Shown: in pieces, positions 42,080 to 50,708 of the stretch
How positions within the stretch are numbered: position 1 is the first letter of the stretch
How the letters are laid out: each line of letters opens with the position of its first letter
Assembly: GCF_019891175.1 (NCBI RefSeq)
Contig: NZ_CP072600.1
Coordinates: 6,324,001-6,388,000 of the forward strand
Length of the DNA stretch: 64,000 nt
Reading direction: 5' to 3'
Source: Leptothermofonsia sichuanensis E412
GTDB taxonomy: Bacteria; Cyanobacteriota; Cyanobacteriia; Leptolyngbyales; Leptolyngbyaceae
Program-made: the position numbers and the translations under genes
Notes under the pieces: generated by a model
What the model was told of the DNA's origin: nothing
The model's database searches: none
What the model saw: only the letters and a program-made list of their open reading frames with translations

Positions 42080-42202
42080 GCGATCGTGATGTAGCGGCGA
42101 GCATCTGTTCGCGAAGCGTGTCGCTCTGCGACAAATGCGCCACACTCAGCGCATGGGTATCTCCTTTGGAGACGCTGACGCGAATGAGTCCCATCACTCG
42201 CT
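42080..42202 (+). pseudogene. Disrupted tRNA (Gly-like) with two repeat insertions
   Basis: The D-arm tgatgtagcggcgagcat is close to that of tRNA-Gly(TCC). A family B repeat in reverse orientation (42108-42132, ttcgcgaagcg...) breaks the anticodon region, and another in forward orientation (42160-42184) lies in the T-loop of atggg..cccat. The 5' and 3' acceptor strands pair only partly (gcga/tcgc). A gccac string suggests GCC as the former anticodon, but that is a guess. Confidence 0.5.
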
Positions 42203-42207
42203 CTCGT

Positions 42208-42300
42208 AGTCCTGTAGCTCAACGGTGGAGCATCTGTCTTACAAACAGAGGGTTGCAGGTACCGCTCCGCGGAAGCAAGCTACAAATCCTGTCAGGACTA
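42208..42300 (+). tRNA. trnV: tRNA-Val(TAC), T-loop carries a repeat insertion
   Basis: Acceptor agtcctg/caggact; loop cttacaa on ctgt/acag reads TAC. The T-loop between gcagg and cctgt is extended by the family A repeat 42260-42283. CCA encoded. Confidence 0.8.
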
Positions 42301-42308
42301 CCAATTGT

Positions 42309-42381
42309 GGGAGTGTCGCCTAATGGAAAGGGCATCGATCTTCTAAATCGACTGGTGTAGGTTCAATTCCTACCACTCCTG
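42309..42381 (+). tRNA. trnR: tRNA-Arg(TCT)
   Basis: Acceptor gggagtg/cactcct; loop cttctaa on cgat/atcg reads TCT; T-arm gtagg-ttcaatt-cctac; CCA encoded. Confidence 0.88.
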
Positions 42382-42389
42382 CCATTTAT

Positions 42390-42462
42390 GGGTTCGTAGC
42401 TTAATTGGAAAAGCACCAATCTAGCTGATTGGAAGATATCGGTTCAAATCCGATCGCATCCA
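42390..42462 (+). tRNA. trnA: tRNA-Ala(AGC)-like
   Basis: Stem ccaat/attgg is perfect and loop ctagctg reads AGC, rare in bacteria. Acceptor gggttcg/cgcatcc has one mismatch. T-arm atcgg-ttcaaat-ccgat; CCA encoded. Confidence 0.65.
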
Positions 42463-42471
42463 CCACATTTT

Positions 42472-42638
42472 GGGTCTGTAGCTTGTAAGGACAGAGCACC
42501 TAGATCACTCGTGCCCCTACTGACAAAGCTTACATACAACCTTCTCTGCTAAAGAAGTCTAAACAGCTTTGTGAACTTGTACGAGTTGTGAGTGTAACTC
42601 TCACAGGGAGGCAGTCGGTTCGACTCCGACCAGATCCA
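42472..42638 (+). pseudogene. tRNA split in the anticodon arm by structured insert 2
   Basis: Acceptor gggtctg/cagatcc, D-arm gct..agc and T-arm gtcgg-ttcgact-ccgac with encoded CCA are intact. The anticodon region is replaced by an 80-base insert at 42507-42586 and a following hairpin tgtgag-tgtaact-ctcaca. The residual cctagatc suggests a GAT (Ile) tRNA, with low certainty. Confidence 0.55.
42507..42586 (+). other. Structured insert 2 in the tRNA array
   Basis: The outer arms ACTCGT and ACGAGT and inner arms GACAAAGCT and AGCTTTGTG pair, with a CTTC/GAAG hairpin at the centre. The strings AAGCTTACATAC and TAAACAGCTT match those of insert 1 (39681-39835), so the two are related. It is far too small for a group I intron. 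Confidence 0.6.
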
Positions 42639-42644
42639 CCAAAT

Positions 42645-42718
42645 GGGACCATAGCTCAACTGGCTAGAGCGCCTGTCTTGCAAACAGGAGGTTAGGGGTT
42701 CAAGTCCCCTTGGCTCCA
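42645..42718 (+). tRNA. trnA: tRNA-Ala(TGC)
   Basis: Stem cctgt/acagg with loop cttgcaa reads TGC; D-arm gctcaactggctagagc; T-arm gggg-ttcaagt-cccc. Acceptor gggacca/tggctcc has one A-C mismatch. Confidence 0.82.
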
Positions 42719-42720
42719 CT

Positions 42721-42794
42721 GTGACTGAACCCGAAGTGATGGAGGGGCTGGTTTGTGACACCAGTGTTAGCGAGTTCGACTCTCGTCAGTCACC
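42721..42794 (+). tRNA. trnH: tRNA-His(GTG), second
   Basis: Acceptor gtgactg/cagtcac with discriminator C and encoded CCA; perfect stem ctggt/accag with loop ttgtgac reads GTG. Better preserved than the first His copy. Confidence 0.88.
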
Positions 42795-42800
42795 CCAAAT

Positions 42801-42927
42801 GGAAGCTGCGATCAATGGGCGATAACCTGTCTCGTAGCTTGCTTCCTGTAGGGTAAACAGGCGTGCAGTCATGCTGTAGAGGTTTCTCTTAACGGAGACG
42901 CTACGCGAACGATTCCTCCAGTTTCCG
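42801..42927 (+). tRNA. trnS: tRNA-Ser(CGA)-like with insertions in anticodon loop and T-loop
   Basis: Acceptor ggaagct/agtttcc and stem cctgt/acagg are intact. A reversed family A repeat (42833-42855) sits inside the anticodon loop; taking it out leaves ctcg..aa, suggesting CGA. The T-loop carries a family B repeat at 42885-42909. The long variable arm fits Ser. It cannot decode unless the insert is removed. Confidence 0.55.
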
Positions 42928-42931
42928 CTAT

Positions 42932-42990
42932 GGAAGGTGCAGCTGTGTGGACGGCAACTGGTTTGGAAGACCAGAGGATAGTTTTAACGC
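42932..42990 (+). pseudogene. Truncated tRNA-Ser(GGA) at the broken end of the array
   Basis: The 5' half is normal: acceptor strand ggaaggt, Ser-type D-arm, and perfect stem ctggt/accag with loop ttggaag (GGA). The 3' half is missing; the sequence passes into the IS630 terminal repeat at 42991. Confidence 0.75.
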
Positions 42991-44123
42991 TATACCTTGT
43001 CAGGGTATAGTTTTTACTTGTTTAAAGGACTGAAAACGCAAGGTTAACAGTGAATCTAACTCAGGTTTATACGTCGTATGACACTGGTTGAGACAAGCAG
43101 TAATCGCCTCCTTAAATGCAGAGAAGTCAGCATAATAAATCGAATATAAGCATTGCTTCTTGACAAACTTCCACAAGCGCTCAATCAAGTTGAGATTGGG
43201 AGAATAGACCGTTAGATACAACAACTCAATGTTCAATGATTGAGCCAACTCCATCACAACCGCACACTTCTGATACCGAGCGTTATCCAACACAAGCGTA
43301 ATCGGAATGTCTAATCCCAGAGCTGCCAGTTTGTGCAGTAATTCACAGACACTTTGAGCGTTGATATAAGTCTCATTGGTGACGGTGATTAACGCATGAG
43401 TCACGGCGTTGAGGGCCCCTAAGACATTGAACCGTTGCCTTCCTGCCCCCGACTTGATAAACAAGCGTTCAAAGCACCACAAAAACCCTAAGTAGGCCCC
43501 CAGAACAAAATGGGCAGCATCGACAAAGAAGACGGCTCTCTGACCTGCTTTTGCCTCTTGCAGTCGTGGGTCTAGTTTTTTTGACGAACTCCTCCTGCGC
43601 TTCTACATCAGCTTTGGCGGGCAACATCCCCACTCGCCGACAACGCATCCCCATCGATTTGAGAAACACCCTCACTTGCTCCCGACTACGGACAATACCA
43701 GTCAGTTCTTCGATCTTGGCGCAAGCCTGCGCTAGGGTCTTTGGAGGATTTGCCCGGAAGTATGCTTCCAAAGTCTGTTGATGTTGTTTCAGTTCACTCT
43801 GGGGTCGATAAAAGGTCAATTCTTTGAGATTGCCGATCCCCCCAGTTTCATAATCTCGCAGATAGCTCAACAACGTTGGTTTTGTCACCCGAAGCAACCG
43901 GGTAATTTCCTGATGCGAGTATCCTTGACTTTTGAGATACAACGCTTCCATTTTTTGTTGCACACGCGGATGTGGATGGTGAAAGCGTTCGTAATGTAGT
44001 TGCTCAATCTCTTCGGCACTAAAGCTCAGTTGGATCATTGGGAGGCACCGTGCTCAACACTCAACGGTCTACCTCATTTCTACTTTATCTAGAGGGTAAA
44101 ATCTATACCCCGGCAAAGTATAG
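42991..44123 (-). mobile_element. IS630-family insertion sequence B, intact ends
   Basis: The terminal repeats are ctataccttgtcagggtatag (42990 onward) and, reversed from 44123, ctatactttgccggggtatag, with subterminal ttttac. TA borders fit the family. Transposase is encoded on the minus strand in two frames joined at an A7 tract. The left flank is the cut tRNA-Ser, and the right flank runs directly into the truncated left end of IS1 copy 2. Confidence 0.85.
43000..44038 (-). CDS. IS630-family transposase (two frames, programmed frameshift)
   Basis: Frame 1 from 44038 encodes the HTH part: MIQLSFSAEEIEQLHYERFHHPHPRVQQKMEALYLKSQGYSHQEITRLLRVTKPTLLSYLRDY, then VRSREQVRVFLKSMGMRCRRVGMLPAKADVEAQEEFVKK. 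At the A7 tract near 43577 the reading shifts to the frame VFFVDAAHFVLGAYLGFLW (first Asp), LVLDNARYQKCAVV (second Asp), YSPNLNLIERLWKFVKK (Glu). Frame 1 alone continues for only about 35 codons of unrelated sequence. The frames together give a complete DDE transposase, and IS630-family elements often use such slippage, so it may be functional. Confidence 0.85.
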
Positions 44124-44155
44124 GTTTGTTGTTTTCCTTACGAAGAACTGGTTAG

Positions 44156-44476
44156 ATGGAGAAGTCAGTAGTTGCGGGAACTCAAGTTATGGTATTAGAA
44201 CCAATTCACTGCCCTGTGTGTGATGGGATTGAGGTGATCAAACACGGCACAACACCAGACGGCAAACAGCGCTACTTTTGTCAAAACTCAGGATGCCATC
44301 GGCGCACCTTTATTTTGCAATACACCTATCAAGGGTATCTGCCTGAAGTCAAGCAACAAATCAGCGATATGGCAATGAATGGGAGTGGGATTCGAGACAC
44401 TGCCCGTGTCCTTCACATTAGTCCAACGACGGTGATTGAGGAATTAAAAAAAAAGATCGTCAACTCAAAGCCGTGA
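44156..44476 (+). CDS. insA: IS1 InsA, copy 2
   Basis: Same 106-residue protein as at 216-536, with the CPVC zinc ligands and HTH. It is intact, but with the left terminal repeat damaged it could only act in trans on other copies, such as copy 1 in the CRISPR locus. Confidence 0.92.
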   Translation: MEKSVVAGTQVMVLEPIHCPVCDGIEVIKHGTTPDGKQRYFCQNSGCHRRTFILQYTYQGYLPEVKQQISDMAMNGSGIRDTARVLHISPTTVIEELKKKIVNSKP

Positions 44477-44940
44477 ATGAACTCAAACTGGCTGAGTTGG
44501 AACCCGCTCAAAGCATCGTAAAGCTTTGCCAGGGGGAAGATACAGAGGCAGAAGCCGATGAAATGTGGAGTTTTGTCCAGTCTAAAGCCCAGCAACGTTG
44601 GTTATGGCATGCAATTGACCATCACAGTGGAAAAATATTAGCTTATGTGTTGGCGACGCATCAAGATGAAGCATTCCTCCAACTCAAAGCGTTATTAGAA
44701 CCGTTTGGAATTATGCAGTTTTACACAGATGGTTGGGGAACCTATGAGCGGCAGCTTGACCCAAGTCTTCATACCGTTGGCAAACAGAACACGCAGAAGA
44801 TTGAGCGTAAGCATTTGACTTTACGCACGCGCTTGAAGCGATTAGCTCGCAAAACTATTTGCTTTTCTAAGTCCATTCTGATGCATGACATTGTGATTGG
44901 GCTATTTATTAACCGTTATGAGTTTGGTTTTGCTATCTAA
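44473..44940 (+). CDS. insB: IS1 InsB, copy 2
   Basis: Same 155-residue catalytic frame as at 533-1000, overlapping insA by 4 bp after the A9 tract. Intact DDE signatures (DEMW, YTDGWGTYE, KIERKHLTLRTR). Being identical to copy 1, it dates the array-end rearrangement as recent. Confidence 0.92.
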   Translation: MNELKLAELEPAQSIVKLCQGEDTEAEADEMWSFVQSKAQQRWLWHAIDHHSGKILAYVLATHQDEAFLQLKALLEPFGIMQFYTDGWGTYERQLDPSLHTVGKQNTQKIERKHLTLRTRLKRLARKTICFSKSILMHDIVIGLFINRYEFGFAI

Positions 44941-44968
44941 CCTAAAACAACAAGTCTAGAACACGACC

Positions 44969-45429
44969 CAATCCTGCTTGATATTTTGCGGACGAGCCAC
45001 TTTCAGCTTCGCTTGGAGGCGATAGCGCGTCATTTGGTATACCGCATGATACTCCGCTTCGACACCCAACTCCTCCGCTAACCACTGTTGCACAGCTCCA
45101 TAACTGGCAAATCCATGTTCCGAGTTCTTTAATCGCTTAGCCAGTGCCTCTTCCGCCCATTGTGGAATCTTGCGGACACCGCCAGACGACACTTTACGTT
45201 CCAGCATGGCACTCACCCCACCTTCCCGATACTGCAATAACCATCTCCCTACTGTATTGCGATGTTTCCCGATCGCCTTGGCAATCGCACCAATGCTGGG
45301 TGGCTTTTCCTGTTTGAGCCAGTACAGCACTTGCAGGCGTTCCTTGTCCTTTGGTGTTTCCACTTGTTGCAATTGTTGGATTAGCTCATCGAGACTTTCT
45401 TTGACTTTAACCGAGGTGACTCCAGCCAT
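44969..45429 (-). pseudogene. IS630-family transposase fragment (N-terminal part), cut by IS1 copy 2
   Basis: Reading left from 45429: MAGVTSVKVKESLDELIQQL, then IGAIAKAIGKHRNTVGRWLLQYREGGVSAML (HTH), SEHGFASYGAVQQWLAEELGVEAEYHAVYQMTRYRLQAKLKVARP, then it stops at the IS1 end. It is the DNA-binding half of an IS630 transposase distinct from A and B. The catalytic half is absent on the far side of IS1, so it was lost in the rearrangement. The upstream words ctctcagtctac are shared with IS630 A. Confidence 0.8.
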
Positions 45430-45605
45430 TGCAGAGGGAATCTAAACTACCCTCTCAGTCTACTCTATTTGCCCTATATCCAATTTAAATCGGTATGAGA
45501 CAGAGCCTCTGAACCTCCATTCCAGGCTGGAAGCCTGGAACGAGGGTTGGTTATAAATTTTTCCAGCAGAAGTGACAGAAGAGGGTTAAAAAGACCCGTC
45601 ATTCC

Positions 45606-47174
45606 TTAAGCCTCAGCCAAATGCTGCTGAACAACGGATGATAGTTTTTCTGTCCAAAAATTGACCAGATCAGTAGTGATGGCCTCGACCATGACCCGAA
45701 TGACAGGTTCTGTCCCTGAGGCACGCACCAGAACTCTGCCCTGTTCGCCCATGGCGGATTCTGCCTGAGCAATCGCAGACTGGAGGGGATCGCAATTTGC
45801 CCAATTCAGGCGACGAGTGCGATCGTCAACCCGTACATTCTGCAATCGTTGCGGATAGGTCTGAAAGCTCTGATCCACCAGGTCAGCAAGCCGGATCCCC
45901 GACTGCTGAACTAACGTTGCCAGATGTAAGGCGGTCAGTAGTCCATCGCCACTAACTCCGTAGTGGCGACAGAGAATATGCCCTGATTGTTCGCCACCCA
46001 GCATCGAGCCAGAGCGCATCATTTCAGCATGGACATATTGATCACCCACGGCTGCCCGAATTAGCTTGCCGCCCTGTTTTTCCCAGGCGCGCTCAAAGCC
46101 CAGATTGGACATAACCGTAGCAACAATGGTATTGCCAGGTAACTGCTGCATCTGTCGCAACATCTGTCCCCAGAGGTAGAGAATGTAATCTCCATCGACC
46201 GTGCGATCCTGAGTATCAACGGCTAAAACCCGGTCCGCATCTCCATCAAAGGCAAACCCTAAATCAGCCTGATGTTCTTTAACGGCTGCCTTGAGAGGTG
46301 CAAGATGGGTGGAACCGCAGTTGACGTTGATGCGATCGCCATCGGGCCGGGCATGGAGACAAATCACCTCCGCTCCAAGTGCCTGGAATGCCAGAGGAGC
46401 CAATTTAACAGCCGCTCCCCAGGCTAAGTCGAGTACCACCTTCATACCGCGTAATGGCAGCGTGGTCACTACACTTTCGGGCAGTAAAGGCTGCTGTAAC
46501 GAAGCCAGATAGCTGTCAGTTAATTCAGGGCGGTAATAATGGTGCCCACATTGTCCAACTCCAATCCCTGGAAGCCCTTTAATATTGCCCCGCAGGGCTG
46601 CTTCGATCTGCTCCTGGAGCGCCAGGGAAAGCTTGCTGCCTTCGGGGCCAAAGAATTTAATGCCATTATCTTCTGGTGGGTTATGGCTGGCGGAAATCAT
46701 CACGCCGCCAACTGCCCCGGAAGTGCTGGTGAGATGGGCCACACCAGGAGTTGGGCACAGCCCTAAATCCCACACCTCAAGTCCGGCTGCCGTCAGTCCA
46801 GCAGAGAGTGCCATTGCCAGCATACTGCTGGAGTTTCTGGAATCCTGCCCCAAAATAACAGGTCCAGGAGAAACCGCGTTGGCTTGCAGAACTTGACCGG
46901 CCCAAAAGCCCACCTGCATTGCCAGCGGGGCAGTGAGTAATTCGCCAGCTTTTCCTCGAATTCCATCCGTGCCAAACAGGCGGCTCTCCGGTAAATCCAG
47001 CCCCCCCCAGCCCGACCCAGCCGGTGAGCGATCGGCTGCCGTTATTCCAATAACCGATTTGGCAGGAGAGTCAGAAGGCTGAACAGGAATAGATTGTCTG
47101 GTAGGTAGTACAGAAGTGGCAGGCAGTACAAAACTGGCATCAAGCGTTTCTGTCGAAGCAGGAGACAAAACCAT
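45606..47174 (-). CDS. glmM: Phosphoglucosamine mutase
   Basis: The 522-residue enzyme (from ATG at 47174) converts glucosamine-6-phosphate to glucosamine-1-phosphate for peptidoglycan and LPS precursors. [15 protein letters not shown] opens the fold; the phospho-Ser loop is [18 protein letters not shown], with Ser163 in this numbering; the metal loop is [14 protein letters not shown]; the sugar loop GGEQSGH and the phosphate loop [14 protein letters not shown] follow. The 60 or so residues before FGTDG ([19 protein letters not shown]...) are an extension absent in most bacteria and look disordered. A GTG at 47189 is a possible but poorer start. Confidence 0.93.
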   Translation of the reverse strand: MVLSPASTETLDASFVLPATSVLPTRQSIPVQPSDSPAKSVIGITAADRSPAGSGWGGLDLPESRLFGTDGIRGKAGELLTAPLAMQVGFWAGQVLQANAVSPGPVILGQDSRNSSSMLAMALSAGLTAAGLEVWDLGLCPTPGVAHLTSTSGAVGGVMISASHNPPEDNGIKFFGPEGSKLSLALQEQIEAALRGNIKGLPGIGVGQCGHHYYRPELTDSYLASLQQPLLPESVVTTLPLRGMKVVLDLAWGAAVKLAPLAFQALGAEVICLHARPDGDRINVNCGSTHLAPLKAAVKEHQADLGFAFDGDADRVLAVDTQDRTVDGDYILYLWGQMLRQMQQLPGNTIVATVMSNLGFERAWEKQGGKLIRAAVGDQYVHAEMMRSGSMLGGEQSGHILCRHYGVSGDGLLTALHLATLVQQSGIRLADLVDQSFQTYPQRLQNVRVDDRTRRLNWANCDPLQSAIAQAESAMGEQGRVLVRASGTEPVIRVMVEAITTDLVNFWTEKLSSVVQQHLAEA

Positions 47175-47439
47175 AGGTAAACCCCACACAACACACTCAC
47201 AGTGGAGAATAGCACTTTCTTTAGAAAAGAAACTTAATTATTCGTCATTTTCTTGCACCCCACACTTACCAGAGCCACTTGCTCCAATCGAAGTGACTCA
47301 GAAAGATACCTCAAATTTACTGATTTACGTGATATCCTCAATCAACCCTGAGATACAGTAACCTGGCAGTTTCAACGTCAGCCTACTACAGCGGCGGAAG
47401 ATCTGTAGGTGTGATGGCTTCCCTTTAAGAAAGCTTCAT

Positions 47440-47787
47440 TCAGACGCCTGCATTTGCCAGTAATAACTCCATAGTTTCCCAGGTCAACCCCTGTTGCAGA
47501 TACTGAGGCTGGGCTGGATTGTAAGGACCCTGGAGCCGATCAATAGTTAAAATCCTGGCATTCTCAGGCAACACTGGCGTATCTGGGTCTGGCGCTGTTG
47601 AGCGCATCAAGGAACTGGAAAATCCTCTAAAAATGAGGATTTGATCAGACTCGCCACCCACGTCAACCGAAACCAGTAAGACTTCCTGGCGGCATTTCTC
47701 TGTGTATTGCTCTAGCCGGGATAGTTGGCTCACGGCTTCATTGCCCTGTCGCTGATCGTCCCTGTTTACCCAATCGGACCAGAACAA
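47440..47787 (-). CDS. Conserved small cyanobacterial protein
   Basis: The 115-residue soluble protein has RLEQYTEKCRQEVLLVSVDVGGESDQILIFRGFSSSLMRSTAPDPDTPVLPENARILTIDRLQGPYNP and QQGLTWETMELLL, a pattern I know from a conserved family in cyanobacteria and plant plastids without an assigned role. It overlaps the 3' end of the DUF3177 gene by 50 bp in another frame, which suggests coupled translation or a later true start. No signal peptide. Confidence 0.7.
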   Translation of the reverse strand: MFWSDWVNRDDQRQGNEAVSQLSRLEQYTEKCRQEVLLVSVDVGGESDQILIFRGFSSSLMRSTAPDPDTPVLPENARILTIDRLQGPYNPAQPQYLQQGLTWETMELLLANAGV

Positions 47788-48340
47788 AGTAAGCCAGGTA
47801 AATCACATAAATCACCAGCCCAACAAGCCCAATCCCTCCTAAAAACCAGGGTCTTGTGGTGCCGTGGAAAAACTCTCTAAACGCCCAGGGTGCCTGCAAC
47901 CAGAGGTTGCAAAGAGGCGTTTTGAGGAGGTCATCATGGCTCATAAAGGCACAGGACAAAACAGGAAGCTGGGCCAGGATTCCCAGTACACAATAGATTG
48001 AAACTGCCCAGCGCCAGACGGTGAAGGTCAGTTTTAAGGGGCTTTGAGGTTGTTCAGAAATTTCCTCGTTCAGGTCTACCCAAAACCAGAGAGAGATGGG
48101 AATCAGAATGCGGGCAAGCCATCCAGAAATAAACCCCAGCGGTATTGCCGCGATCAAAAGATAAACCGTGATTGCCAGCAGGCTTGCGACCCGCCAATAA
48201 ATAATGAGCAGGGTCTGAATGGCCTCTGCTTTCTTAACAAATGCCCAAATGAGCAGCAAAAGTGGCAGTGCAACCGTAAACAAAATTGCCAGTCGATAAT
48301 CTGTCCAGATCAGGGGTTGTAACCAGGGAGGGGTTGACAT
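47738..48340 (-). CDS. DUF3177 family membrane protein
   Basis: The 200-residue protein has five likely spans: LAILFTVALPLLLLIWAFV, TLLIIYWRVASLLAITVYLLIAAIPLGFI, ARILIPISLWFWV, WAVSIYCVLGILAQLPVL, and GIGLVGLVIYVIYLAYFVLV. It fits DUF3177, conserved in cyanobacteria and chloroplast-bearing eukaryotes. No known reaction. It probably shares a transcript with the overlapping gene downstream. Confidence 0.8.
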   Translation of the reverse strand: MSTPPWLQPLIWTDYRLAILFTVALPLLLLIWAFVKKAEAIQTLLIIYWRVASLLAITVYLLIAAIPLGFISGWLARILIPISLWFWVDLNEEISEQPQSPLKLTFTVWRWAVSIYCVLGILAQLPVLSCAFMSHDDLLKTPLCNLWLQAPWAFREFFHGTTRPWFLGGIGLVGLVIYVIYLAYFVLVRLGKQGRSATGQ

Positions 48341-48611
48341 GGGAACGCAGGGAGAAAGAACCGATCAAATGGTTTCAAAGGTCAATTTATAGAAATGACT
48401 GGCACTCCGCGACATAAGCCAGCAGGTTTGTTCAGAAAGGTAGAACTCTGAGTCCAGGAGTCAGGAATGGTCACGGGATTTACGCCAGGCTCTATTAGCA
48501 GGTATGCCCATTTGCCATGTTGGGAACCGCACAAAACAAAGTAGCCTAAATGCGATCTAGCATTCTAGCTACTAACAAGGATGAAGAATATATGAAGAAT
48601 ATATAAGATAA

Positions 48612-49776
48612 CTCAGTACAGGACAAAACTTGTCAATTGAGGCACACAGAGGGTTGAAAACTTAGGCGGGAAGGGGTTTCCTAGGAATAACAACAAACCA
48701 ACGAAACCCCCATGCAACAGATTACCGAATTTCGCCAAGTTTTGCAGCCCCTCCTCGGTTGGCATGGTGCGCGGCTGGCATTTGTGGCTCAATTTCTGAT
48801 CGCCCTGCTACGAACCCGTACGGTGAATCTGAGCGAATTGGCTGCTAGCTTTTGTGGTTCCGCCCAAATTCCGTCGAACTACAAGCGTCTCCAGCGCTTC
48901 TTTAGCGACTTTGATCTCGATTATGCGGCGATTGCCCGTGCCGTGGTCTGCCTGATGGGGATCCCGCAGCCTTGGGTGCTCGCCATAGACCGCACCGAAT
49001 GGAGCTTTGGCGGTAGCGTTTTCAACATTCTCACCCTGGGCATTTGCCATCAGGGTATTTCCTTTCCGGTGGTGTTTCTGATGCTGGACAACCGCGGCAA
49101 TTCCAACACCCAAGAGCGCATCGATTTGCTCAACGAATTCTTCACGATTTTTGGCGAGGATGTCCGCCTGCGGTGCCTGACGAGCGACCGCGAATTTGTT
49201 GGGCGGGAGTGGATTGGCTATTTGCTCGAAGATGAGCCAATCCCGTTTCGGGGGCGGATTCGCGAAACTGAAACGCTCAGTGATGGCAGCAAAGCCCTGA
49301 ATGGCCGCGTCCTCTTTGCCGATCTCAAAGCGGGTGAAACCAAGATTTTACGCAAACGCCGTCAAGTGTGGGGACATTGGGTGTATGTCGTTGGTCTGCG
49401 GCTTGACACCCAGGAATTACTGATTTTGGTCACCAACCATTCACCCCATTCAGCCCTCAAAGATTACGCCCTGCGGTGGAATTTAGAAACCCTGTTCGGT
49501 GCGTTCAAAACTCGGGGCTTCTGCCTCGAAGCGACCCATTTTATTGATGACTACCGAGTCCGCAAGCTCTTTGCGCTCCTCACATTGGCGTTATGTTGGG
49601 TGATGCGAACGGGGGTGTGGCGGCAGGCGCACAAAACGATTCAACTCAAGTCCCATGGGCGCAAAGCCCAGAGTCTATTCCGATATGGCTTAGATTACTT
49701 GCACAACCTACTCGTTAATCTTGACCATAAATTAGATGAGTTCTTGGACAATCTCAAACTTTTGTCCTGTACTTAG
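48612..49776 (+). mobile_element. IS4-family insertion sequence with 9-bp target duplication
   Basis: The terminal repeats CTCAGTACAGGACAAAA (left) and CTAAGTACAGGACAAAA (read from the right) match at all but one base. The 9-bp direct repeat ATAAGATAA occurs at 48603-48611 and 49777-49785. The transposase stop TAG lies within the right end. The copy looks recent and complete (1165 bp). Confidence 0.95.
48712..49776 (+). CDS. IS4-family transposase
   Basis: The 354-residue DDE transposase has the first Asp in VLAIDRTEWSFGG, the second in LRCLTSDREFVGREW, and the IS4 Y-R-E signature in YALRWNLETLFGAFKTRGFCLE. An N-terminal region of about 60 residues binds the ends. The frame is unbroken and the ATG is 100 bp inside the left end, so the element is likely active. 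It belongs to no neighbouring operon. Confidence 0.93.
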   Translation: MQQITEFRQVLQPLLGWHGARLAFVAQFLIALLRTRTVNLSELAASFCGSAQIPSNYKRLQRFFSDFDLDYAAIARAVVCLMGIPQPWVLAIDRTEWSFGGSVFNILTLGICHQGISFPVVFLMLDNRGNSNTQERIDLLNEFFTIFGEDVRLRCLTSDREFVGREWIGYLLEDEPIPFRGRIRETETLSDGSKALNGRVLFADLKAGETKILRKRRQVWGHWVYVVGLRLDTQELLILVTNHSPHSALKDYALRWNLETLFGAFKTRGFCLEATHFIDDYRVRKLFALLTLALCWVMRTGVWRQAHKTIQLKSHGRKAQSLFRYGLDYLHNLLVNLDHKLDEFLDNLKLLSCT

Positions 49777-49785
49777 ATAAGATAA

Positions 49786-50165
49786 ATATGCTTAAAGCCT
49801 ATCCGAAAACTTCCTGAGACTGGTACCCGCTCTGGCTGCTGGCGGCTTTTTAGATAGGGTAGTCGAGTTGGAGGCTGAATTCAACCATACCTACGAACTT
49901 CATGAAATTCAACAAAAGGGAAGAATCTCACAAGAAGTCTTGGTGAGATCCCTGGATGCTCACTCAGTCCAATCCAGTTAGTCCAATCAATCTGACAGGA
50001 ACCAGGGATCTGAAAGAAGCTACACACTATACATCAGCCATCATGCTAGTGCAGGTTGACAAAAATAACCCGCCAGTTTTAGGTTGAACCACAAAGACAC
50101 AAAGCACACTAAGAAACGCTGTGTCCCTTCGTGCCTTTGTGGTGAAGAACTTCTGCCGCAATGCG
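49786..50165. other. Non-coding gap, 380 bp, with one arm of a long inverted repeat and a palindrome
   Basis: It contains the left arm (49791-49828, cttaaagcctatccgaaaac...) of an inverted repeat whose partner is at 51625-51664, and the palindrome at 50084-50148. No coding frame is convincing. Confidence 0.6.
50084..50148. repeat. Palindromic ACCACAGAGACACA repeat, copy 2
   Basis: The arms gaaccacaaagacacaaagc and cgtgcctttgtggtgaag pair imperfectly. It lies just after the cp12 stop, between it and the IS4 insertion. Confidence 0.65.
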
Positions 50166-50387
50166 CTAGTCATCGTAAATCCGGCACTCAGCAGCTTCAG
50201 GATTCTCATCGCAATAACGTTCTAATGAGTTTTTGGGTTGCACCTGCCGCTGATGGGAAGCTTCAGCTTGCAGTTCCTCGACCGCATCCCAGGCGGCTGC
50301 ACATTCGGGGGATCCGCTCCCACTCGCATCGCAGACAGCGCGGGCTTCTGCCAATTCTTGTTCAATTTTTTCTTTGATATCACTCAT
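50166..50387 (-). CDS. cp12: Calvin cycle protein CP12
   Basis: The 73-residue protein has all CP12 hallmarks: an N-terminal Cys pair (C19 and C29), the central AWDAVEEL motif at 32-39, and a C-terminal Cys pair (C59 and C68) in SLERYCDENPEAAECRIYDD. When oxidised in the dark it forms disulfide loops and ties GAPDH and phosphoribulokinase into an inactive complex, switching off CO2 fixation; thioredoxin reduction releases them. Length and C-terminal YDD match the family exactly. It lies alone between non-coding stretches. Confidence 0.97.
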   Translation of the reverse strand: MSDIKEKIEQELAEARAVCDASGSGSPECAAAWDAVEELQAEASHQRQVQPKNSLERYCDENPEAAECRIYDD

Positions 50388-50708
50388 GGATTGCTATCTC
50401 AGTCACGCTTGTGGTTATGGGCAAAGTTCATTGGTTGAAATGAACTTTCCCGGACAGAACTCTGCCTGCCAGTTCGACGTATCAAGGCATCGAAATGTAC
50501 GTTTCAAATGCACTTTTCTACTATGCGGAGAGCAGTCGAGTTAAAGTGCAATCTCGCCTGAAAATTTAAGATTTGCCATGCCGTTTGTAATGGGATGGAT
50601 TATCTTCAGGCAGAATTCATACATATATCTTAACGCGAAGGTTTGTTTAACAGATCCGTACATCCCTGCTTCGGGTTGACTGATTTCATGCAACACTCAT
50701 CTCAGCCT
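50388..50708. other. Non-coding gap, 321 bp
   Basis: No gene seen. The stretch separates cp12 from the 3' end of a TetR gene on the same strand, so it should contain the cp12 promoter, but no strong -35/-10 pair stands out. Confidence 0.45.

Larger units (their letters stand above)
44121..44968 (+). mobile_element. IS1-family insertion sequence, copy 2 (left end lost)
   Basis: It is colinear with copy 1 from its base 11 to the end. The first ten bases of the left inverted repeat are missing where IS630 B abuts. The right end (gtctagaacacgacc) is complete and is followed by caatcctg with no matching left duplication. So a deletion or rearrangement joined IS630 B to IS1 here. Confidence 0.9.

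Noticed and set aside
42472-42638. Group I intron in a tRNA
   Set aside because: The insert is about 80-100 bases and lacks P, Q, R, S core elements; group I introns of cyanobacterial tRNAs are several hundred bases long.
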